Assembly (NCBI RefSeq): GCF_019279795.1 | Contig: NC_056729.1 | Span: 1,865,319,911 to 1,865,383,910 of the forward strand | Origin: Protopterus annectens | Lineage: Eukaryota > Chordata > Ceratodontiformes > Protopteridae | Reading direction: 5' to 3' | Length of the DNA stretch: 64,000 nt | Shown here: positions 9,581 through 20,300 of the stretch, in pieces | Numbering within the stretch: position 1 is the stretch's first letter | Layout of the letters: every line of letters starts with the position of its first letter | Made by a program: the position numbers and the translations under genes | The notes under the pieces: model-generated | What the model was told of the DNA's origin: nothing | Databases searched by the model: none | Seen by the model: the letters and a program-made list of their open reading frames with translations, nothing else

Positions 9581-9908
9581 AAGAAGTTATGTACTCACCA
9601 TAATGTTCCATCTGAGTAGGTGACTTCATTTGGATGCAACCATCCCCCCTCCATCCCCCTGACCTTTCAAGGTGCTATTAGTCCTGGTTTACCCAGGATT
9701 CTGTTATACTGGTATTCACAGGGCAAACTCAATCTGAGGTCAGTCAGGGCTTAGCAGGGGATTATGGGTAAAGGGAGGAGCTAGAAGCTCGGATCCTAAA
9801 GCTTATGAATTGCCGGCTCGGATCCGATGTCTGATCCAAATCCCACAGGTTGCATCCAAATGAAGTCACCTACTCAGATGTTACGTTATGGTGAGTACAT
9901 AACTTCTT
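9581..9908 (+). repeat. DIRS terminal inverted/complementary repeats
   Basis: 9581-9641 is the reverse complement of 9848-9908 with about four mismatches in 61 bases (AAGAAGTTATGTACTCACC against GGTGAGTACATAACTTCTT). The 206-base spacer and a second direct echo (CCCACAGGTTGCA at about 9541 and 9843) fit the terminal and internal complementary region found at the right end of DIRS elements. This marks the probable right end of copy A. Confidence 0.65.
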
Positions 9909-10195
9909 ATTTCTTTTTTGTTATATTTTACTTCTGCATTGATGTAAAGACTGAATATACTGACCGCTATTATTGTAAAGAAGACATTTTTGTCATTTAT
10001 ACCTTTTTAATAGGTTTATAAGTTTATATTAGGCCAGTGACCACCAAAGTATTTACAACCCTAGCTGTGCAACCCAGTTTTGTCCTCAAGTTCTTTGGAC
10101 AGCTGTATGGTGGGATACATTAGTAAAGAGGTAACTAAGGGCTATGGCAGGATATGTTAGTTGGGGATTCATTTATTTCCTTTTGTTCATCAGAG
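9909..10195. other. Unassigned AT-rich stretch
   Basis: There is no convincing frame, repeat or RNA gene between the DIRS end and the LINE fragment. Confidence 0.5.
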
Positions 10196-10810
10196 ACATA
10201 GGGTGAATTTGCAGTTTTCCATTCAATGATCAAAGTTCCTTTTGAAAAGGGTCAGGGATGAACTCTGTTTCACATAGATGGGGAGCTTATTCCATACTGC
10301 GGGGATCCTATGAGACGCATATTAGTCTTTCTGGCATATTCTGTTATGTCACAAAGTTCAGGTCCTTGGATCTATTGTTTCTGATGCTGTTTGGCTTTTG
10401 GATGTTTAAGAGTTCCATCAGACCTGGATCTGAAGATGCCTTATATACTAGACATAGATCATCTCTCAGTAACCTGTAGGAGACTGAGTACAGAGAGAGA
10501 GGGCCTTAAGGCGATCTGTGTAGGACAGGGTATTCATACCCTGGATTCTCCTGGTGAGAAACCTTTGAGGGTGTTTCAGCTGTAGCGAGTGCCTGGTTAG
10601 GTACATGTCAAAGGCGTCATTATACTCAACGATGGGTTTGATAAGGGCAGAGTAGAGAGATACTGTAACTTCCTTTGACCTGGATGCCATGCTCCTGCTA
10701 ATGATTTAGGTGACATAGAATGATTTTCTTACTATCCTGGCTCCATGTTGGTCAATGGCCAGATTACTGTCCACATAAGTTCCCCAATACCCAACTATCA
10801 GGTAAACTCT
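10196..10810 (-). pseudogene. LINE RT C-terminal fragment
   Basis: On the - strand the frame at 10466-10690 reads SLYSALIKPIVEYN and LTRRIQGMN. It lines up with the + strand LINE at 60347-60739 (SLYSSLIRPIIEYN, LTKRITGLK). The flanking sequence continues the match on both sides, with stops and shifts (for example NLAIDQHG upstream, and the FKRNFDH end near 10223). It is the thumb/C-terminal part of ORF2 of a CR1/Jockey-superclade LINE, 5' truncated as usual for LINE insertions. It is not functional. Confidence 0.75.
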
Positions 10811-11059
10811 AGGGGTGTTTTTTTTTTATGTAGTAATTAGCTTGGGTGGAAGATTTCCCATAGAGCACTATAATGCATTTTGTTGCATTAAGTGGGAATC
10901 AGTGGCTTTCACACCAGTCATTTGTTTGTGTTTGACTCTCTTATAGGATGTTAGTGCCATGGGGAATTCTGTGATGGCTCCTAATTTTCAGCAATCTGAG
11001 AACTTGGTGAGCCAGAGGTCTTCGACATTAGCTTTGCATTTTTATGAAATTAGGGCTAT

Positions 11060-11774
11060 AATAAGATGAAGATGTGCAAATTAGAACTAAGTTTAATCAG
11101 GGGATTAGGATGATAGCTTGACGAGGTAATAATTTGAAGAGTTTAATTGAATCAAGTAAAAACTCTAGTAACAGCAAGCATAATGGTTCGAAAAAGTGTG
11201 GAATGTGTAATTTTTGTAAGTTTATGTATCCGGGTCAACATTGTCTAATAAAGAATCGGAGATATGAAATTCATCAACAACTTAGTTGTAGTAGGGCTGG
11301 GAGGGTGGCCTAATGGTTAAGTGTTTGCCTTGCAAACACAAGCTGCAGGGTTTGAGCCTCACAAGGGATAATTGGCTAGACTTACAAAGGCTTACAAGGG
11401 CAGTTAGCCTAGTACTAACCTGTGAACCTACAAAAGGGGTGGTGTATGTGGCAATGTGTAAATAGTGTTCAGCATATTATACAGGAAAAACAACTAGAAG
11501 CCAAAGAGAAAGGGTATACAAGCATGTGTATGCTATGAGGAAAATGAACCTGACTAATGCACTTGTGAAACATGTAAATAATTATAATGATCATAGTTTT
11601 GAATTTTGTGGTATTCAGCAAGTGAAAGAGCAGGTTAGGGGTGGACCATGGACACTTCAACTTGAACGAGCAGAATTAGTGTGGCAACTATTATTGTATT
11701 CTTATGTATGGCCGGGATTGAATGAACATTGCACGATCGATAGTATACTCATATTAAAAGCTCTAGGCAGGTAG
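11060..11774 (+). pseudogene. PLE GIY-YIG endonuclease fragment split by a SINE
   Basis: The + strand encodes the cysteine-rich linker of a Penelope protein (KKCGMCNFC, about 11195-11220), is interrupted by a SINE, and resumes with VVYVAMCK, one stop, CSAYYTGKT (about 11471-11497), RERVYKHVYAM, FEFCGI, RGGPW and GLNE, ending at TAG 11772-11774. The order cysteine cluster, YxGKT, RGG and GLNE is the Penelope nuclease signature. The wording differs much from the copy at 8300-8842, so this is another PLE family. The RT part is missing upstream. Confidence 0.75.
11296..11438 (+). mobile_element. tRNA-derived SINE, copy 1
   Basis: The head looks like a tRNA gene: an A-box-like TGGCCTAATGG (11306-11316) and a B-box-like GGTTTGAGCC (11349-11358), 32 bases apart. 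A non-tRNA body follows (GGGATAATTGGCTAGACTTA ... GGGCAGTTAGCCTAGTA). A second copy lies at 13583-13722 on the other strand. RNA polymerase III would start just upstream of the A box. It sits inside the PLE endonuclease frame, so it inserted after that element. Confidence 0.75.
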
Positions 11775-12953
11775 TGTTTTGTTTTCTAGACATTTAGAGA
11801 TTTATCCTTCATGTAATCACTAATAGTCAATAATGTAACTTTATATATATTCATATACAAGGTTATATTGCTGCTCACCTAACCAGTATTGTTTTTAAAG
11901 TAATAAGGTTCTTAAATTAATTTTTTTTCTAATGAATTTTTTTTAGAATTAGTCTGTACTTTCATATATTTTAATATTTTTGTGGGTTACATCTTTAAGA
12001 GGGATAGTAATGTGTTCTTATAATGTCATTTCCTTTTTGGTATGGGGTGGGTTGTTTTAATTTGTATGAGTATTTAATCATTTGATGGCTGTTAAAAATT
12101 TGTCTGAAGTTTCTTATTTTAATCAAATGAAAAGCGCTTAACATATATTAAATATTTGGCTGTTGATCTCCATACCGTGCCGTTTTTTTGTTTATTCCAT
12201 TGGTTTGTGTATTCCGCTTGATTTTTCATGCTAAACATCTGAGCTACACACTACTTTTTCACACTTGCATTTTGCAACTGCCTCTATTTTAGCCAATTGG
12301 CAATGACTGATGTACTTTGTTTTTAGGCATAAGTGGATTTTTAAGAACAGTAACATCAGTCATTAAACTCCCAATGGAGGGCTCATGCCAGCATGAAAGC
12401 CCGAGTAGTAACAGAACCTATGTTTGTATAGTAAAAAGCATTGCATTAAGTAGGTGTTCTGTTGTCTTTGTTTTTCTGCAGTAAGACAGTGAGACAGACC
12501 ATAGACATTCCTTTAGAAATGGGATTCTTGCTAGATGAAGGTATGATGTTAAGGCTGACTTAGTGCTGGACATGAGCTGCAAATGAGCTCTGTGCTTTGA
12601 AATGAATTTCATTAATTCAGTCTCTGTATGTATAGTGGTCTTATCACGTTACTTATTCAACTGATGCTTTGTTATCCCTGAAAGACTTGCGTAGTTAACC
12701 AAAGTATACAGTAAAAAAGCAAGTGATACAGAAACATATTACAAAGCAAATTAAAATTGCAGAATAAAATGAAGCTGCACAGTCATATCAATAAATTATT
12801 TGTTAATGTAAAAAGCTTTGCTCTGCTAAGAGTTGCACTGTACCCTGCCACACTCTGTACCGTGTACCTCAAAGTCCAGAAGCATTTAAGTTGGAGGCCA
12901 AGAGATGTCTGACATAAAGCAAGAGATTTAAATGTTTCTTCTTATGTAGTGGT
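11775..12953. other. Unassigned AT-rich stretch
   Basis: This is low-complexity AT-rich DNA without a supported gene. 11775 to about 12200 may be the 3' untranslated part of the PLE. A small hairpin can form near 12378-12401 (GGGCT...AGCCC with ATGC/GCAT inside). Confidence 0.4.
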
Positions 12954-13078
12954 ATGTCTATAACTGCATTCTTTTCCAGTGATAACTGGGATCTGACATC
13001 TGCTGTGCAGTTACTTCTGACTAAAGTGATATCAAGGTACAGTGCTGGGTGTAATGCTGTTATTTTATTTCTATACAG

Positions 13079-13165
13079 CCTGTATTATAACGAGCTTGGA
13101 GATGAAGGGGCAAAATGTCTGTCTGAAGCCCTGCAGAGTCCAAACAGTAAAATACAGGAGCTTGA
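13079..13165 (+). CDS. Single LRR exon of NLR (NLRC3/NLRP-like) type
   Basis: An 87-base exon is flanked by a good acceptor (TATTTTATTTCTATACAG, ending 13078) and a donor (GTAAGC from 13166). It encodes one ribonuclease-inhibitor-type leucine-rich repeat: LYYNELGDEGAKCLSEALQ followed by SPNSKIQEL. This LxxNxLGDEGAxxLxEAL pattern is that of vertebrate NLR LRR exons, which are usually single-repeat, phase-matched exons. One base completes a codon at the start and two begin one at the end, so repeats of this exon could be spliced in frame. No sister exon is seen within several kb on either side. It may be a real exon of a gene with very long introns or a stranded copy. Confidence 0.6.
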
Positions 13166-13582
13166 GTAAGCACCTTTGTTTTTGTTCTGGTCACAATTAT
13201 GCTTTTAAGACACAGTAAATTGTTGAATCATTTAATGCACATGTATGATGGAGAACAATTATGGAAGTTTCAAAACTGAAAATATTTGCATGAGGAAATA
13301 CCATTAAACAATGTAATGTAACATCTTCGTGCTGTAGACTGATATTCTTCCCTCAGAATTAATGTAAATAGCTTCAGTTAATTATCCACTGTCAATTAAC
13401 AGGTGACTATGCAGGTATGAGTGGCTGTGAGATACCCAGGTGAGTATGTACTGAGTGCTGATGTATGGAAACAAGAAAATCACATCACATTCAAATGTAC
13501 ATCACACCATTGCCTTGTATCTTTGTTGTAGAATTAAGTGCTGGCGTCTACATATGAAACATATTTTCTTACATGTGGTGTA

Positions 13583-13722
13583 TATAGGCTCATAGGTTAA
13601 TACTAGGCCAACTGCCCTTGCGAGCCATTTTAAGCCTAGCCAGTTATCCCCTGTGAGATTCAAACCCTGTACCTTCTGTTTGTAAGGCAAACACCTTAAC
13701 CATTAGGCCACCCTCCCAAGAT
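13583..13722 (-). mobile_element. tRNA-derived SINE, copy 2
   Basis: On the - strand it repeats the landmarks of copy 1: GGGAGGGTGGCCTAATGG (A box, + coordinates 13700-13710), GGTTTGAATCT (B box, 13656-13666), then GGGATAACTGGCTAGGCTTA and GGGCAGTTGGCCTAGTA. Differences of roughly 15 percent by eye make it an older or different subfamily copy. Confidence 0.75.
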
Positions 13723-13816
13723 ACTAAACTGCCTTGGTAATTTGTGCCTTTTACTTTGTTACATAAGTAACCACTGTATATAAAATTAGAGAAGCACTGT
13801 GTCCTGTTTACAGATC

Positions 13817-14262
13817 AAAGCCCTGTTCATCCTGTAATCATAATGGTATAAATGTGTACAAACTCAATCACAGCACAAAGCCCTGTTCAGCCTGTAACCA
13901 TAAAGGTATAAATGTGTACAATCTGTAACTCACATCTCAAAGGACTGTTCAGCCTGTAACCATAATGGTATAAATGTGTACAAACTGTAAGTCACACCTC
14001 AAAGCACTGTTCAGCCTGTAACCATAATGGTATAAATGTGTACAGACTGTGAAACACAACTCAAAGTCCCATTCAGCCTGTAACCATAAAGGTATAAATG
14101 TGTACAAACTGTACATCACAGCTCAAAACACTGTTCATCCTGTAACCAACCATAATGGTATACGTATACGCAGACTGTAAATCACAACTGAAAGCACTGT
14201 TCAGCATGTAACCATAATAGTATAAATAAGTACAGACTGTAAATCACAGCTCAAAGCCCTGA
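13817..14262 (+). repeat. 62-bp minisatellite
   Basis: About seven units of 60-66 bases begin at 13817, 13877, 13939, 14001, 14063, 14125, 14191 and 14253 (last partial). Each contains CTGTTCAGCCTGTAACCATA and GGTATAAATGTGTAC. It ends where DIRS copy B begins. Confidence 0.85.
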
Positions 14263-14557
14263 TGTTCATCGTGTCTCCCTGTTGCAGTCCTTACAAATGG
14301 GTTATCCGGCTCCCGGTAGCCCGAATACCAGAGTCCTTGATATGACGTTGGCTGCCTATGGATTAAGCCTGACATCAGGTACAAAGGCAGGCAGCAGATG
14401 CCATTTCCTTCGTCTTTCTTGCCGCGGAACCCAAAGCAGAAGCAAATTGCACAAGTGCCAGTCGGCCGATTACCTTCTTTTTGCATTCCGACTCCTAAAG
14501 TTGAACACATCCTCAGATAAGTACCTTGTTGGGGACCCTTTTTTCTTGCTTTAATGA

Positions 14558-14956
14558 ATGTCAGAGAAAGTTAAGAACTATCTTGCCTGTGGAAAACAGA
14601 TTCCGCATCGTGATTTTCATTCTTACTGTATCACTTGTTTGGTACTTGAGCACGACGTCCCTAATTGTGATCTCTGTGCTTCTTTCAACCTGCATACCAT
14701 ACACCGTAGAGCTAGGATTTTATATAAGCATTTCGGAGTTTTGCCTAAGTTCGTAGGTATGGCGTTTTCTGGTCTCCCGACTTCGGATGTTCCTAAGAAT
14801 TGCAAGGATAAGGACGACGACAGGCTTAGGGTCAAATTAACCAATGACATTCTTGTTCAGTTGGTTTTCGGTCTGGCGGTAGCCGTTGAGGCGCTTTCTT
14901 TGCCCCTGCAGTCTGCGGATGTTCAGCAGCATGCATCTGCGGAGACCTATTTCTGA
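14558..14956 (+). pseudogene. DIRS copy B gag, N-terminal part
   Basis: A 132-residue frame opens with the cysteine/histidine pattern of DIRS Gag proteins (CGKQIPHRDFHSYCITC, then CDLC, residues about 11-40), a likely zinc-binding head. The frame ends at 14954-14956. The continuation (a serine/proline-rich, acidic part) is in another frame at about 14886-15458, so one indel lies between about 14886 and 14956. The ATG at 14558 is placed just before the conserved head and fits the family. Confidence 0.7.
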
Positions 14957-15458
14957 GTCCTCCATTCCGCAGGTTTCTACTTTGTCTTCTGACCCTCTGC
15001 CAGTCACTGCTTCTGATGGATCCAGAGCTCCTAATCAGACGCCGGCTTCTAAGGTGTCTTTTCTCCAAATGGAGACCAGATCCAGACCGACTACCTCTGT
15101 TCACACTTCTGCGGTGGCTAGGCCTCCCGAGTCCCTCCAGCTTTCTGGCAGGCCTTCCAGCCGAAAATCTCCTAAGCAGGCACTGGTCTTCCCTCAAATG
15201 CCTCAGGTGGTTAAGATGGCTAGTGATCTCTTGACTCTCATCAGGGGCTTTCAGCCACCTCCTTCTAAGAGGGCTAGGGAATTGTCCCCAGAAGTTTTGT
15301 CTGCCTCAGACTCAGAGGTTTCCAGCACCTCTGCTGATGAAGAAGGACACACTCAGCTTTTTTCTGGTTTTGAGGATTCTGATGCTGAAGACTCTATCCC
15401 TTCTGCCTCCCCCCCAGAAGACTTTTCTTTTGGGGATACTCTGAATACCCTTGGGTAG
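14957..15458 (+). pseudogene. DIRS copy B gag, central acidic part
   Basis: Frame 3 is open to TAG 15456-15458. It encodes a serine/proline-rich stretch, a basic patch (PSKRARE) and an acidic, serine-rich segment (SASDSEVSSTSADEE and later DSDAED), the usual make-up of the middle of DIRS Gag. Gag sense continues after the stop in another frame (REFLDLPQ..., about 15460-15710), then shifts again near 15710-15790. Confidence 0.6.
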
Positions 15459-15730
15459 CATTTTAAATGGGAAAGTCAGGACTACCCTCAGTCTAAAAAG
15501 CAGATAAGGGAGTTCTTGGATTTGCCTCAGCATAAGACTTTGGCTATCCCTCCGGTTTTGGAAGTTGTTGATGTTTTCATGGAGAATTCTTTGACTCCTA
15601 ATTCTGTTCCTCCTACTCCCAGAAAACCTGACAGGTACTGTAGAGTTCCTGATTCTCATCAGTTCCTTTTCAAGAATCCTACTGCTGATCCAGAGATTTT
15701 CTCAGGGCCCTAAGGATGTTAAAGCCATAG

Positions 15731-17019
15731 TTGCTAAAAATCCTTTTCCTTCTGACAAGGAATCTAGGGCTTTGTATAGGTGGGGTAAAAAAGGTTTATA
15801 CTTCTTCCACCCTGGCTATTCTTTCTGTTAATTGTCTCTTTCATATGCTTAAATATCAGCAGCATACTCTGGAGGCCATTAGGGCTAAAATTGCTGGTGT
15901 CCCTTCACTGATGGAGAGTAACTACATGCATGATTTATTGAATTATGGTATCCCTTCCCTGTTGGAGAGTAAGGACATGCATGATTTATTGAATGCTGGT
16001 ATCCCTTCCCTGATGGAGAGTAAGGACATGCATGATTTATTGAATGCTGGTGTTCCTTCCCTGATGGAGAGTAAGGACATGCATGATTTATTGAATTATG
16101 TTGTTCCTTCCCTTTTGGAGAGTGACATGCATGATTTATTGAATTCAGGTATTCCTTCCCTGATGGAGAGTAAGGACATGCATGATTTATTGAATGCTGG
16201 TGTTCCTTCCCTGATGGAGAGTAAGGACATGCATGATTTATTGAATGCTGGTGTTCCTTCCCTGATGGAGAGTAAGGACATGCATGATTTATTGAATGCT
16301 GGTGTTCCTTCCCTGATGGAGAGTAAGGACATGCATGATTTTTTGAATGCTGGTGTTCCTTCCCTGATGGAGAGTAAGGATATGCATGATTTATTGAATT
16401 CTGGTGTTCCTTCCCTGATGAAGAGTAAGGACATGCATGATTTATTGAATGCTGGTGTTCCTTCCCTGATGGAGAGTAAGGACATGCATGATTTATTGAA
16501 TGCTGGTGTTCCTTCCCTGATGGAGAGTAAGGACATGCATGATTTATTGAATTCTCGTGTTCCTTCCCTGATGGAGAGTAAGGGCATGCATGATTTATTG
16601 AATGCTGGTGTTCCTTCCCTGATGGAGAGTAAGGACATGCATGATTTATTGAATTCTGCCACTCTTGTCACTAAGCATTCTGTACATTGTGGTTTTGACA
16701 CATTGGAGGCTTCTTGCAGGCAGCGGCCACTGCTTCTATTATTAGAAGGCATGCTTGGCTCAGGGAGCAGCCCCTTTCTGAACCTCTAAAATCTAAATTA
16801 CTGGATGTGCCCATGCACAAGGGTTATCTTTTTGGAAATAAAGAAGAAGAGATGTTGAAGTTGGAGGATAAGTCTAAATCTATGCAAACTGTTGAGGATT
16901 TTCTGCAAGTTCAGCCACCTCATTTTAGCAGGCATTACCCTTCTAATAAATGGACTTTTCCTGACCCTAGTAAACAGGGTCACACTAGGTCTAGGGGTTA
17001 CAGGTCTTCCAGGGGATAG
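15731..17019 (+). pseudogene. DIRS copy B gag, C-terminal part with repeat expansion
   Basis: One frame runs 15731-16789 and the sense carries on in another frame at 16714-17019. It includes a conserved stretch before the repeats (LEAIRAKIAG), fifteen 17-residue repeats (15896-16657), and then the conserved DIRS gag end with IIRRHAWLREQ (about 16735-16770), LFGNKEE and a basic tail (SRGYRSSRG). The HAWLR motif matches the RQAWLR of copy A. The expansion adds about 250 residues in the middle of Gag, far beyond the usual length. The last frame change lies between 16714 and 16789. Confidence 0.75.
15896..16657 (+). repeat. 51-bp coding tandem repeat (15 units) in gag
   Basis: Units start at 15896, 15947, 15998, 16049, 16100 (48 bases), 16148 and then every 51 bases to 16607. 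The protein unit is GVPSLMESKDMHDLLNA with few changes (GI, LLES, NS, NY, MK, DF). Indels are in threes and there is no internal stop. The opposite strand is open over most of the array as well (16096-16752), a by-product of the unit's composition. Confidence 0.95.
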
Positions 17020-17199
17020 ACTTCCACCCCTCAAAAGGCTAAACACTGGCAGGCTTCTTCTTCAAAATCAGGGAGTTCTAAACAGACTTCCCAAAGCAAA
17101 TATTCTCTGACTCCGGCCTTCCCCTGCTTGTCTCTGTGGGCCCAGGGTTTCCTTTGAGGGGAACGTTAGCCATTTTTTGCAGATTCCCCCTCTTCAAAG

Positions 17200-17342
17200 T
17201 GCAGAAGCAGAAAAACAAGTTTTTACTCAAGACTTTTCCTAGTCCCCAAAAAAGGGGCACCTAGGGCCCTATTCTGGATTTGTCCATTCTAAACACTTTT
17301 CTGGTGATTCCTAAGTTCAAAAAGCTCACTCTTCAGCACATG
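17200..17342 (+). pseudogene. DIRS copy B RT, first residues
   Basis: The frame at 17260-17342 reads GPILDLSILNTFLVIPKFKK and then LTLQHM, the start of a DIRS RT (compare LRPIMDLSQLNLSV in copy A). A stop or frame change separates it from the preceding KTFPSPQKRG. The next base begins satellite sequence, so motifs A to E are absent. Confidence 0.7.
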
Positions 17343-20300
17343 CCGCTCCACATACTGCAGTATTGCATTAATAACAGGTGCAGTATTCATAAGATGGGGG
17401 TCTGTAAGGTATAAGGGAACCACATATGCTGCTTTGCATACTACAGTATTACATTAATAACTGGTGCAGTTTTCATGAAGTGGATGCCTGTGACGTATGT
17501 GGGAACCACATATGCTGCCCCACATACTGCAGTATTACATTAATAACTGGTGCAGTATTCATGAGGTGGGGGCCTGTGAGGTACGTAGGAACCACATATG
17601 CTGCCCAACATACTGCAGTATTACATTAGTAACTGGTGCAGTATTCATGAGGTGGGGGCCTGTGAGGTATAAGGGAACCACATATGTTGCTCCACATCCT
17701 GCAGTATTACATTACTAACTGGTGCAGTATTCATGAGGTGGGGGCCTGTAAGGTATTTGGTAACCGCATATGCTGCTCCACATGCTGCAGTATGACATAA
17801 CTGGTGCAGTATTCATGAGGTGGGGTCCTGTGAGGTATGTGGGACCTACATATGCTGCTCCACATACTGCAGTATTACATTAATAACTGGTGCAGTATTC
17901 ATGAGGTGGGGGCCTGTGAGGTATGTGGGAACCACATGTGCTGCTCCACATGCTGCAGTATTACATTAATAACTGGTACAGTATTCATGAGGTGGGGGCC
18001 TGTGAGATATGTGGGAACCACATATGCTGCTCCACATGCTGCAGTATTACATTAATAACTGGTGCAGTATTCATGAGGTGGGGTCCTGTGAGGTATGTGG
18101 CAACCACATATGCTACTCCACATACTGCAGTATGACATTAATAACTGGTGCAGTATTCATGAGGTGGGGACCTGTGAGGTATAAGGGAACCACATATGCT
18201 GCCCCACATACTGCAGTATTACATTAGTAACAGGTGCAGTACTCATGAGGTGGGGTCCTGTGAGGTATGTGGGACCCACATATGCTGCTCCACATACTGC
18301 AGTATTACATTAATAACTGGTGCAGTATTCATGAGGTGGGGGCCTGTGAGGTATGTGGGAACCACATATGCTGCTCCACATGCTGCAGTATTTCATTAAT
18401 AACTGGTACAGTATTCATGAGGTGGGGGCCTGTGAGGTATAAGGGAACCACATATGCTGCTCCACATACTGCAGTATTACATTAATAACTGGTGCAGTTT
18501 TCATGAGGTGGATGCCTGTGAGGTATGTGGGAACCACATATGCTGCCCCACATACTGCAGTATTACATTAATAACTGGTGCAGTATTCATGAGGTGGGGG
18601 GCTTTGAGGTATGTGGGAACCACATTTGCTGCCCCACATACTGCAGTATTACATTAGTAACTGGTGCAGTATTCATGAGGTGGGGGCCTGTGAGGTATAA
18701 GGGAACCACATATGCTGCTCCACATACTGCAGTATTACAATAATTACTGGTGCAGTATTCATGAGGTGAGGGCCAGTGAGGTATAAGGGAGCCACATATG
18801 CTGCTCCACATACTGTAGTATTACATTAATAACTGGTGCAGTATTCATGAGGTGGGGGCCTGTGAGGTATGTGGGAACCACATATGCTGCTCCACATACT
18901 GCAGTATTACATTAATAACTGGTGCAGTATTCTTGACGTGGGGGCCTGTGAGGTATGTGGGAACCACATGTGCTGCTCCACATGCTGCAGAATGACATTA
19001 ATAACTGGTGCAGTATTCATGAGGTGGGGGCATGTGAGGTATGTGGGAACCATATATGCTTCCCCACATACTGTAATATTACATTAGTAACTGGTAAAGT
19101 TTTCATGAGGTGGGGGCCTGTGAGGTATAAAGGAACCACATATGCTGCTCCACATACTGCAGTATTACATTAATAACTGGTGCAGTATTCATGAGGTGGG
19201 GGGCCTGTGATGTATAAGGGAACCACATATACTGCTCCACATGCTGCAGTATTACATTAATAACTGGTGCAGTATTCATGATGTGGGGGCCTGTAAGGTA
19301 TTTGGGAACCACATATGCTGCTCCACATGCTGCAGAATGACATTAATAACTGGTGCAGTATTCATGAGGTGGGTCCTGTGAGGTATATGGGATCACATAT
19401 GCTGTTCCACATACTGCAGTATTACATTAATAACTGGTGCAGTATTCATGTGGTGGGGGCCTGTGAGGTATAAGGGAAACACATATGCTGTTCCACATAC
19501 TGCAGTATTACATTAATAACTGGTGCAGTTTTCATGAGGTGGGGACCTGTGACGTATGCGGGAACCAAATATGCTGCTCCACATACTGCAGTATTACATT
19601 AGTAACTGGTACAGTATTCATGAGGTGGGAGCCTATGAGGTATGTGAGAACCACACATGCTGCAGTATTACATTAATTACTGGTGCAGTATTCGTGAGGT
19701 GGATGCCTGTGAGGTATGTGGTAACCACATATGCTGCTCCACATAGTGCAGTATTACATTAATAACTGGTACAGTATTCATGAGGTGGGGGCCTGTGAGG
19801 TATGTGGGAACCAAATATGCTGCTCCACATACTGCAGTATGACATTAATAACTGGTGCAGTATTCATAAGGTGGGGGTCTGTGTGGTATAAGGGAACCAC
19901 ATATGCTGCTTCACATAATGCAGTATTACATTAATAACTGGTGCAGTATTCATGAAGTGGATGCCTGTGACGTATGTGGGAACCACATATGCTGCTCCAC
20001 ATACTGCAGTATGACATGAATAACAGGTGCAGTATTCATAAGGTGGGGGCCTGTGAGATATGTGGGAACCACATATGCTGCCCAACATACTGCAGTATTG
20101 CAATAGTAACTGGTGCAGTATTCATGAGGTGGGGGCCTGTGAGGTATAAGGGAACCACATATGTTGCTCCACATCCTGCAGTATTACATTACTAACTGGT
20201 GCAGTATTCATGAGGTGGGGGCCTGTAAGGTATTTGGTAACCACATCTGCTGCTCCACATGCTGCAGTATGACATTAATAACTGGTGCAGTATTCATGAG

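Larger units (their letters stand above)
14263..17342 (+). mobile_element. DIRS retrotransposon copy B, truncated
   Basis: A non-coding 5' region (14263-14557) is followed by a DIRS gag and the first conserved RT residues. It has the same orientation as copy A but is a different family: the ends and gag wording differ. At about 17336-17342 the RT coding sequence stops and 86-bp satellite starts. No RNase H or recombinase of this copy is seen anywhere to the right. The left terminal repeat is probably around 14275-14340 but cannot be defined without the right end. Confidence 0.75.

Noticed and set aside
11296-11360. Functional tRNA gene
   Set aside because: A- and B-box-like sequences are present, but the acceptor and anticodon arms do not fold as a tRNA and a SINE body follows. 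A second copy has the same layout.
16096-16752. 218-codon frame on the - strand with EGTPAFNKSC repeats
   Set aside because: It is the antisense of the gag 51-bp repeats, open only because the unit lacks stops on that strand.
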